A stretch of 5,149 nt of DNA from a gamma proteobacterium symbiont of Lucinoma myriamae (GTDB lineage Bacteria > Pseudomonadota > Gammaproteobacteria > GRL18). Positions within the stretch are counted from its first letter, which is position 1. Each line of letters opens with the position of its first letter. Where the stretch lies: positions 1-5,149 of the forward strand of contig JAHXIM010000080.1 of NCBI GenBank assembly GCA_025655635.1. The letters run 5' to 3'. The notes below the pieces were generated by a model that saw only the letters and a program-made list of their open reading frames with translations, did no database searches and had not been told where the DNA came from. A program made the translations under genes and the position numbers. Shown piece after piece: positions 1 to 5,149 of the stretch.

Positions 1-1
1 A

Positions 2-44
2 ATCGACCAGAAAATCTGCACTTATTATAACATTTCTGGTCGAT
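2..44. repeat. Perfect 12-bp inverted repeat with 19-nt loop
   Basis: The arm ATCGACCAGAAA (2-13) is exactly complementary to TTTCTGGTCGAT (33-44), leaving a 19-nt AT-rich loop. Pairing stops at position 1/45 and inside at 14/32. The core CTGGTC is repeated once more directly at 45-50. There is no T-run after the right arm, so it is not a plus-strand intrinsic terminator. The sequence beyond position 1 is not visible, so a minus-strand terminator or the end of a small palindromic element cannot be excluded. The repeat is seen directly; its role is unknown. Confidence 0.6.
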
Positions 45-239
45 CTGGTCACTCAAAAATAGGGATAATTCCTTACATTCAAATAGATAATATGTTTTTC
101 AGGGCTGACTAATTAAGGGCTCTGGAAATAAAGCATGAAGGTTAAATTAACTCGGTCTGAATCAATTTAAAGAGTATATGGTATCAGAAAGCTTAAATGC
201 GTGAGGCATCTAATATGCTTAATTGAATTTACACAAATG

Positions 240-268
240 AAAAAAAAGCCCATTAAAAAATGAGCTTT
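240..268 (-). terminator. Rho-independent terminator, minus strand
   Basis: Read on the minus strand, AAAGCTCATT (268-259), a four-base T loop and AATGGGCTTT (254-245) form a 10-bp stem whose only non-Watson-Crick pair is a U-G wobble. A run of eight T starts within the stem at 247 and ends at 240. On the plus strand the same pair is a C-A mismatch and only three T follow, so it works in one direction only. It lies about 490 bases downstream of the yeiR-like stop codon with no gene between, so it is either the distal terminator of that operon or the end of a separate minus-strand transcript. Confidence 0.7.
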
Positions 269-506
269 CGGTATTAAACTTAAAAATAACAAATAATTAT
301 CTTAATTAATATTTAACCAGAGCATCTTTTGCCATCAATTCCTATTTCAAGCTGTGCTTTTATTCTGTTTTATTTTAAATATATATTTAAATAAAGTTCA
401 TTAAAGAGATATTAATTACATTTAAGTTTAGCTCCCCGTTCCCCTTAGTAGAGTCTTATATTACTCAAGTCATGCATTAGCTTTTTATAAAATACTTGAG
501 TTATTT

Positions 507-548
507 TGTCTGTTTTCTATGGTCTATATAAGAACATAGAACAAGACA
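507..548. repeat. Imperfect hairpin in intergenic region
   Basis: The left arm TGTCTGTTTTCTATG (507-521) pairs with CATAGAACAAGACA (535-548). Its inner seven pairs (TTCTATG/CATAGAA) are perfect, and the outer part pairs with one or two bulged bases. The 13-nt loop is AT-rich. No T-run follows on either strand, so it does not look like an intrinsic terminator. It could be structure in the 3' untranslated region of the upstream operon or part of a small RNA. In DNA this AT-rich, chance pairing is a real alternative. Confidence 0.35.
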
Positions 549-755
549 CATTGATATAATGGTTAACCCTACATTTTACAGTAATATCCAAATATATTGT
601 TTAATTATCAGTATATTAGCAATATTTAATTTACTTTTTTAATTAATTTTTTTTGTAATGAACAATTAAATATTAAATAAAACTATATTTTTTAAAAGAT
701 AATGAATGTATTTAGAATTAATCTTGTTTTTTTTTAACTTTTATTTTTACTGACT

Positions 756-1790
756 TTAATTTGAATAAATACAAGCCAATAATTGTTCTTCTACCAGATT
801 CCAGTCATGATAATCAGGCTCAATAATTTCAATACGACTATCAGCACTCTGTTGTAATTTTTCTTTAGTAAAGTCTTGTTCTGAACGATTAAATAACAAC
901 CAGTTGTTATTAGTATGAAAAATACCCTTTACTCTTGAAAAGGTATCATTTTTAAAGAATTTTTCTAATTTGTCTTCATCAAAGACAATGCTATGACTAA
1001 AGATCCATCCACAGCCATAATAGCCCTGGCCATTATTTTCGAATTTTTGCCATGAGTAATTATCCTCCGCTGATACTTCCTGCTGTGTCTCTTCTATCTG
1101 TTCGGTTTCAGTTATTCTCTTATTAACATGAGAATGAGCATCAGGAAAAGTCACACAGCGCTTAATATTACGCTCTATATTCAGCAATTCATATGAAAAC
1201 TGACCAAATTCTATACTATTAACATGATCCTTGGGAATTTCATAAGACTGGAAAAATTCATAAAAGTACTTAAGTTCCTCTTCTGTAGCCTGATCAGACT
1301 TACTGGCCAAAACAATATCAGCAATATTCAGCTGATCAATAAAGGTTTCATTATCCAGATATTTTGATTCTGTTAATTTATGTGCTTCAACCAGACAAAT
1401 AGTGGCTTTTAAATCCAGTACCGATTGATAAAATTCACCAGTTAACACATCTAATACTTTTTTAGGATGACCTACCCCTGTAGGCTCTATAAGAATTCTA
1501 TCTGGAGCTGCTTTTTTTATTAATAAGTTAAGTGCTATTTGTAATGGTAAACCCGCAGCACAACAAAGACAGCCTCCCGGCACTTCTTTGATAAAAACAC
1601 CATCGTTTAACCGTTCTGTTTCAAGCATAGCACCATCAATACCTACATCACCGAACTCATTGACCAGTACAGCCCAGCGACTGTTTTCAGGACGCGAGCG
1701 AAGCAGTTTTAAAATTGCAGTCGTTTTTCCACTACCTAAAAATCCTGTGATTAAATTAGTAGGAATAGCCTGAATTTTTGTCGTCATCAT
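756..1790 (-). CDS. yeiR: YeiR-like COG0523 (CobW/ZNG1) zinc-handling GTPase
   Basis: This 344-residue cytosolic protein belongs to the G3E P-loop GTPases of the CobW family, and most resembles Escherichia coli YeiR, a zinc-binding GTPase of about 330 residues. Seen in order: Walker A GFLGSGKTT (16-24), NEFGDVGIDG (44-53), the metal site CLCC (74-77) within KEVPGGCLCC, the Walker B-like ILIEPTGVGHP (99-109), and a guanine-specificity motif reading SKSD (163-166) instead of NKxD. A short HSH (219-221) comes next, then a CobW C-terminal domain from about 246, with GQGYYGCGWIF, RVKGIF and DSRIEII. The wording around these motifs matches YeiR as I remember it, so the subfamily call is fairly firm; the exact client is unknown. 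The family couples GTP hydrolysis to metal transfer. The first of two adjacent ATG codons is used here: AGG lies seven bases upstream of it and ten upstream of the second. It is the last gene of the likely operon, 62 bases after the M16 lipoprotein gene. I see no obvious Zur operator. Confidence 0.9.
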   Translation of the reverse strand: MMTTKIQAIPTNLITGFLGSGKTTAILKLLRSRPENSRWAVLVNEFGDVGIDGAMLETERLNDGVFIKEVPGGCLCCAAGLPLQIALNLLIKKAAPDRILIEPTGVGHPKKVLDVLTGEFYQSVLDLKATICLVEAHKLTESKYLDNETFIDQLNIADIVLASKSDQATEEELKYFYEFFQSYEIPKDHVNSIEFGQFSYELLNIERNIKRCVTFPDAHSHVNKRITETEQIEETQQEVSAEDNYSWQKFENNGQGYYGCGWIFSHSIVFDEDKLEKFFKNDTFSRVKGIFHTNNNWLLFNRSEQDFTKEKLQQSADSRIEIIEPDYHDWNLVEEQLLACIYSN

Positions 1791-1820
1791 TACTTTGCCT
1801 ATGGTTACTGTGCCTATGAT
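1791..1820 (-). promoter_or_regulatory. 15-bp tandem duplication carrying the yeiR-like ribosome binding site
   Basis: Two adjacent 15-base units, 1791-1805 and 1806-1820, match at 13 of 15 positions. On the minus strand they read ATCATAGGCACAGTA then ACCATAGGCAAAGTA, and the second ends directly at the ATG. Each unit holds an AGG: one seven bases before the start, which is good Shine-Dalgarno spacing, and the other 22 bases before it, which is too far to serve this start. The duplication is seen directly. It may be a replication-slippage product or a paired protein-binding site. Confidence 0.6.
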
Positions 1821-1852
1821 TTGCTAGAAAAGATGTGTAGGTTATGAAATTA

Positions 1853-3427
1853 TTAATGTAAAGGCAAATGGTGCCTTGTAAAGTCATAGTCTTTCAGCTT
1901 TTCCTGGATAGTTTTATCAACCATACTATATTCGCCAACAGCAATAAAATTATGCTGTCCACAGAGATATTTATTGGCAACCATGAGTAATTGCTGAGCA
2001 TTAATTTGTTGAAGTTCTATTGCTAACTGGTGCAGATAATCATTGTTCAAGTCATTGTCCAATTGATAAATTTTATTACTCACCAATTGTTGATTGCTTT
2101 GTAATTTAAACAGAATTTGACCACTAAATTGCCGTTTAATCTGCGCAAGCTCATATTTATTAACTTCATTGCGGCATAAATGTTCAATATGATTATTAAT
2201 ACCGCTGATCATTTTAATGAGTTTATCAGGTGCGACTGAGGTTTTAATAAAAAAGGGACTCTGATATCGACCGGACAATTGCCGTGCAGATATAAAATAA
2301 GCAAGACCCTGTTTTTCACGAAGATCAGCAAACAGGCGTGAACTGGGCCCGCCACCCAGTAATTCAGCAAGAATATGCAAGCTCAGCCAATCAGATGAAC
2401 GTCTGGGCACTGTCACTACGCCATACAATAAATCAATCTGCTGTGCACCCTTTCTTTCTATAAAATCAAACTGTAATGGTTTGCTTTTGGAAAATAAGGA
2501 AATATTTGATAAGGAGGCATGCACATTAGCATTGAATTGACTTTCTAATCCATTAGTCCAATCAGAAAAATATTCAAAGACTTTATTCTGTATTAATGCT
2601 GTATCAAAATCTCCGGAGATAATTAAGCGGGTTTGCGCTGGTTTATAATATTTTTCATAAAAATCTAAGAGCTCGGATTTAGTTATGTTTTTTATTCCAT
2701 TACTATTGCTTTGTTGTTGATGGTAAATATGAGCTTCAGGATAATTATTCTGATAAAAAAGCAGTTTTGCTAAATAAGAGCCTGAAGAATGTGCCAGTTT
2801 ATTCTCAATTAATTGCTGCTCAGTTACTTTTTTATAAGAATTTTTATCCGGTTGAATATAAGCCAATTGCTGTGCTAATAAATCTAATGCCAGCTCAAGA
2901 TCCTGAGGTAATAAATTAACAGAAATCACAGAATAGTGTGAAGTCTGCCAATATCTTATCGGCTCTCCTAATAAAGAAGCCATTTGTTGAAAATTAAGTT
3001 TTGCATACTTCTGTGTCCCCTGTTTTAGCAGCTTTAACACTAATGATGACAGTAACTCATCTTTCACACTCAGCTGATCTTTACCAGCATTAACAATGGC
3101 CGTGATACTAATATGGGGTGAATCATCACGTGATAAAACATCAACAATTAAACCGTTTTTTAATGTAAATTGATAAAAAACAGTATCTAATAATTTCAAT
3201 TCATTAAAATTATGTTGCTTAGTCTTTTTTTTATCTAATTGATTTTCCATAAGCCGCATTACATCTTCAGGTGGATATTGCCTATCACTCTGTTGCTTAA
3301 GATAAAACGTCTTATCAGCCAATAGAGCAGGCTCAGATAGCGTACTATTAGTACAGGCAAAAAGCACCAGACAGCCCAAAAAGATAAAACAACGACTTCT
3401 TCTAATAAGAAAAAACTTTAAATTCAT
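1853..3427 (-). CDS. M16B peptidase-family lipoprotein, HxxEH-less subunit with Arg/Tyr motif
   Basis: This 524-residue exported protein has the two-half M16 (pitrilysin/processing peptidase-like) fold. The N-terminus has a basic start, a hydrophobic stretch (about 13-24) and a lipobox-like LFAC ending at Cys25, so a lipoprotein is likely; Thr26 after the Cys, not Asp, favours outer-membrane sorting. The first M16 domain starts near 83 (FYQFTLKNGLIVDV). Its zinc motif is lost: aligning on KGS/QGT puts Ser128, Leu131 and Lys132 where HxxEH should be. The second domain keeps GGGPSSRLFADLREKQGLAY (358-377), including the substrate-binding Arg370 and Tyr377 at the seven-residue spacing known from pitrilysin and insulysin. 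It is therefore probably the non-metal partner of the M16 protein encoded upstream, as in the two-subunit M16 enzyme of Sphingomonas sp. A1. AGG lies seven bases before the ATG. The gene follows its partner by 54 bases. Confidence 0.9.
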   Translation of the reverse strand: MNLKFFLIRRSRCFIFLGCLVLFACTNSTLSEPALLADKTFYLKQQSDRQYPPEDVMRLMENQLDKKKTKQHNFNELKLLDTVFYQFTLKNGLIVDVLSRDDSPHISITAIVNAGKDQLSVKDELLSSLVLKLLKQGTQKYAKLNFQQMASLLGEPIRYWQTSHYSVISVNLLPQDLELALDLLAQQLAYIQPDKNSYKKVTEQQLIENKLAHSSGSYLAKLLFYQNNYPEAHIYHQQQSNSNGIKNITKSELLDFYEKYYKPAQTRLIISGDFDTALIQNKVFEYFSDWTNGLESQFNANVHASLSNISLFSKSKPLQFDFIERKGAQQIDLLYGVVTVPRRSSDWLSLHILAELLGGGPSSRLFADLREKQGLAYFISARQLSGRYQSPFFIKTSVAPDKLIKMISGINNHIEHLCRNEVNKYELAQIKRQFSGQILFKLQSNQQLVSNKIYQLDNDLNNDYLHQLAIELQQINAQQLLMVANKYLCGQHNFIAVGEYSMVDKTIQEKLKDYDFTRHHLPLH

Positions 3428-3481
3428 GTATCAACCTGATCGGCATGACTATTTTAAAAAGGCAACAATTCAGTGTATTGC

Positions 3482-4948
3482 TTACAAAAATTGTTCTTCC
3501 AGAGTTTTACTCAAGCTTTTGGGCAATATTTCCATCAGCCATTTAACAAAGCGTACCCCTGGACCCGGCTCAATTGTTAATGCCCGCCAGTCCTCGTGAA
3601 AATACTTCTGTGCCACCGCTTTTATTTGCTGGTTATCCACTTGCTGATAAGCATTAAGTGCTGTTATAGCATAGCCTGGATCATTGAAAAACAATGCGCC
3701 ATTAGCAATCAACTCAGCCATTTCCCGATTATTTGACATTTTTTTTATTATCTTCATTTGACGATATTTCTGAGCACTGCATAGCTCCAGTTCTGAAACA
3801 CCATGAAGGCGTACCCGTTCAAGTTCTTTTTTTATCACATTTTTAATCTGATGAAAATCAGCATAACTATGAGGCACCATTCCCATAGCAGTAATGCCTG
3901 CCTGCTCAAAAGTGAGAGGAAAACCTATAGTTTCAAAGACCAGCTCCTGCTCTTCTTTTAAAGCTTGTTTGAAACGAGAGGCATCATGATTGAGCAGAAT
4001 ATCAGCTAATAGTTCTACGGCATAAAAATCTGTATTTTTCATACCAACTGTATGCCAGCCAAGAGCATACAGGGGAAAAGGTGCAAGCGGATCAAAGTGA
4101 CGCTCTGATTTACCTTTCAGGTTAGGAGTTTTTTTTGCAAATGCTTGATTTGTCTGTGAAGAAAACTTACTTTTAATATCTGAAAAATAAAATTCGATTT
4201 TTTCTATCGCCCTATTGGTATCAATATCACCCACTAATACTAAAATTGCATTATCTGGTTGATAATAATGATCAAAAAAACGTTTCACTTTCTTAACCGT
4301 GGCATTTTTAATATCCGTTTCATTACCAATAATCAGATGATCATATTCTGTACCCCGCCAGGCTGAAACCATAAATTCACTGGCCACTTTAAAATAAGGC
4401 ACATTATCAATACGAAGTAACTTTTCTTCCAAAACTGCCTGGCGTTGGTTATCAAGATTTACCTCTGTAATGGCCAAATGTTGTAAGCGCTCTGCTTCTA
4501 ACCAAAGCACTTTATCAAGAGAATCTACTGGCGCTTCTGTCCAATAAACCGTTTTATCATAATCAGTTGATGCATTGACATTGCCGCCAGAGTGTTTAAT
4601 AGATGAAAAATGTTCACCATCAGGTACATTGGTTGAGCCCTTAAACATCATATGCTCAAATAAATGAGCATAGCCGCTTTCACCCGGCAATTCATTTGCA
4701 GCACCTACATCAAAGACAAGACGCAATGAAAAAATGGGTAATCGGTGATTTTCCATACTATAAATTTTAAGACCATTCGCTAATTGATAATAATCAATCC
4801 TGTCTGCACTGAGTTTGTTGAGCTGGGATGAAGACAATAATTGGCAGTCGGATATTTCACCTGACTGTTCATAAGTCATTGCATACAAATTAATTGGCAA
4901 TAAAAACAATAAGATAACGCTTAAAACTTCATAATAATTATTTTTCAT
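3482..4948 (-). CDS. M16B zinc endopeptidase, catalytic HxxEH subunit, exported
   Basis: This 488-residue protein starts with a Sec-type signal peptide: a hydrophobic run at 8-19 and likely cleavage after LYA (Ala23), so it is probably periplasmic. The N-terminal M16 domain (about 52-250) begins DYYQLANGLKIY and carries the inverted zinc motif HLFEH (95-99). His95 and His99 are ligands and Glu98 is the catalytic base. The third ligand is most likely Glu175 in QRQAVLEEK, 76 residues after His99, as the family requires. The C-terminal domain (about 285-460) lacks the usual Arg/Tyr pair: the equivalent of LREKxGLAY reads LKEEQELVF, giving Lys331 and Phe338. The protein therefore has the metal half of the active site and probably needs the next gene's product for substrate binding. 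The start is supported by the signal peptide, but no clear Shine-Dalgarno is seen before it (TAACCGTATTATCTATG). It is the first gene of the likely operon. Confidence 0.92.
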   Translation of the reverse strand: MKNNYYEVLSVILLFLLPINLYAMTYEQSGEISDCQLLSSSQLNKLSADRIDYYQLANGLKIYSMENHRLPIFSLRLVFDVGAANELPGESGYAHLFEHMMFKGSTNVPDGEHFSSIKHSGGNVNASTDYDKTVYWTEAPVDSLDKVLWLEAERLQHLAITEVNLDNQRQAVLEEKLLRIDNVPYFKVASEFMVSAWRGTEYDHLIIGNETDIKNATVKKVKRFFDHYYQPDNAILVLVGDIDTNRAIEKIEFYFSDIKSKFSSQTNQAFAKKTPNLKGKSERHFDPLAPFPLYALGWHTVGMKNTDFYAVELLADILLNHDASRFKQALKEEQELVFETIGFPLTFEQAGITAMGMVPHSYADFHQIKNVIKKELERVRLHGVSELELCSAQKYRQMKIIKKMSNNREMAELIANGALFFNDPGYAITALNAYQQVDNQQIKAVAQKYFHEDWRALTIEPGPGVRFVKWLMEILPKSLSKTLEEQFL

Positions 4949-5061
4949 AGATAATACGGTTAGTGGTTAAAAAGTAAATTGAATATTAAAAGATATTTTT
5001 CAGATAAATTACTTGATTAAACAGATAAAACAACTATATTTCATATGCTTAATATATACTT
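4949..5061 (-). other. Leader between IS end and M16 operon
   Basis: This 113-base AT-rich gap between the insertion sequence end and the first M16 gene must hold any native promoter and leader that survive. I find no convincing sigma-70 promoter. The best -35-like TTGTTT (5028-5033, minus) has only AATTTA at 17 bases, a poor -10. A TTGACA in the insertion sequence end points into this gap but has no good -10 at the right spacing. No strong ribosome binding site precedes the ATG at 4948. Confidence 0.4.
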
Positions 5062-5086
5062 TGATCTGTCAACACTTTTCAGGACA
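5062..5086. repeat. IS3-family terminal inverted repeat (right end)
   Basis: About 25 bases at the element edge, starting TGATCTGTCAACAC and ending near GGACA, resemble IS3-family terminal inverted repeats. On the minus strand it contains a perfect TTGACA (complement of 5067-5072) pointing out of the element. The inner limit is estimated, because the matching left end is not in the window. Confidence 0.6.
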
Positions 5087-5091
5087 CTCAA

Positions 5092-5149
5092 TTACACAAC
5101 TTTTTGCATCTCTTCGTAATCTACTGGTGACCAATAATCATTGGTAGAA
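5092..5149 (-). CDS. IS3-family transposase (OrfB), C-terminal fragment
   Basis: Only the last 18 codons and the stop are inside the window, reading STNDYWSPVDYEEMQKVV. IS3-family OrfB transposases typically end with a pattern like HS(T/A)NxYLSPxEYE shortly before the stop, downstream of the catalytic DDE integrase core, and this tail fits it. The remainder, including the catalytic residues, lies beyond position 5149, so intactness cannot be judged. The stop sits about 30 bases from the element end, a normal distance for this family. Confidence 0.7.
   Translation of the reverse strand, partial: STNDYWSPVDYEEMQKVV

Larger units (their letters stand above)
113..755. other. AT-rich intergenic region with no supported gene
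   Basis: This stretch is dense in stop codons in all six frames. The longest open stretches I found by eye are about 20-27 codons, without a convincing start and ribosome binding site. Examples are a minus-strand run ending at the stop 315-317 that would read ...AQLEIGIDGKRCSG, and a plus-strand run ending at 478-480; neither is recognisable. The region contains a minus-strand terminator (240-268), an imperfect hairpin (507-548), an 8-bp inverted repeat ACTCAAGT/ACTTGAGT (463-470 and 494-501), and a short C-rich patch near 432-445 that stands out from the AT background. Poly-T runs at 646-654 and 727-735 follow no GC-rich stem. A small RNA or decayed gene remains possible. Confidence 0.6.
5062..5149 (-). 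mobile_element. IS3-family insertion sequence, transposase-end fragment, cut by window edge
   Basis: The element boundary is placed at 5062, where the plus strand starts with TG, the usual end dinucleotide of the IS3 family. The end sequence (TGATCTGTCAACAC...GGACA) is followed, 30 bases in, by the stop codon of a transposase reading toward it. This is the right end of the element; its left end lies outside the window, so length and target duplication cannot be seen. The call rests on the combination of terminal repeat and transposase tail. Confidence 0.7.

Noticed and set aside
2..112. Plus-strand open stretch entering from the left edge, reading IDQKICTYYNISGRSG... to a TAA at 110-112
   Set aside because: It is 36 codons with no recognisable family. 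A stop-free run of this length is not rare by chance, and another frame is also open to 62. It could be a gene's 3' end, but nothing visible supports it.
213..226. Shared ATATGCTTAAT near 214 and beside the IS end near 5044, considered as a duplicated target
   Set aside because: It is an 11-base AT-rich match nearly 5 kb apart, longer than IS3-family target duplications. Chance is the simplest explanation.
722..755. Poly-T run after the GTPase gene as its terminator
   Set aside because: The T-run is on the plus strand, so it is an A-run in the minus-strand transcript, and there is no stem. It cannot terminate the operon.
1588..1773. Plus-strand 61-codon open frame
   Set aside because: It lies wholly inside the GTPase gene, opposite the Walker A and CxCC region, and has no family resemblance. 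It is an antisense shadow.
1837..1858. Possible Zur-like operator (GGTTATGAAATTATTAATG) before the GTPase gene
   Set aside because: Only the GTTAT half resembles a Zur site. The dyad is poor, the position overlaps the end of the M16 gene, and AT-rich sequence makes such matches common.
3386..3405. Twin-arginine (Tat) signal in the second M16 protein (IRRSRCF)
   Set aside because: The residues after RR do not fit the Tat consensus well, and the short hydrophobic run ending at a lipobox Cys is better explained by Sec lipoprotein export.

Overview
The window is AT-rich DNA (by eye about one third G+C) from what is most likely a gammaproteobacterium. Three points suggest this: the close match of one protein to the enterobacterial YeiR type of COG0523 GTPase, a Gram-negative pair of exported M16B peptidase-family proteins, and an IS3-family insertion sequence end. 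The species cannot be named from the sequence.

All recognisable genes lie on the minus strand and are read from right to left. At the right edge (5062-5149) is the end of an IS3-family insertion sequence, with its terminal inverted repeat and the last 18 codons of the transposase. After a 113-base gap come three co-directional genes with gaps of 54 and 62 bases, probably one operon. The first (3482-4948) is an exported M16 protein that keeps the HxxEH zinc site. The second (1853-3427) is a lipoprotein-type M16 protein that has lost HxxEH but keeps the C-terminal Arg/Tyr substrate-binding pair. The third (756-1790) is a YeiR-like COG0523 GTPase with the CxCC metal site. The start of the third gene is preceded by a 15-bp imperfect tandem duplication that includes its Shine-Dalgarno sequence.

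The left end (1-755) holds no gene I can support. It contains a perfect 12-bp inverted repeat at the edge, a strong minus-strand intrinsic terminator at 240-268, and an imperfect hairpin at 507-548. The terminator is about 490 bases beyond the last stop codon, so either the operon has a long 3' untranslated region or an unrecognised minus-strand transcript ends there.

The two M16 proteins read as complementary halves of one zinc endopeptidase: one subunit supplies the metal site and the other the substrate-binding Arg/Tyr, probably at the inner face of the outer membrane. The COG0523 GTPase is a cytosolic zinc-handling protein. Its place behind a zinc peptidase pair suggests a zinc-homeostasis link, but that is inference. 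I see known families in an informative arrangement, not a clearly new system.
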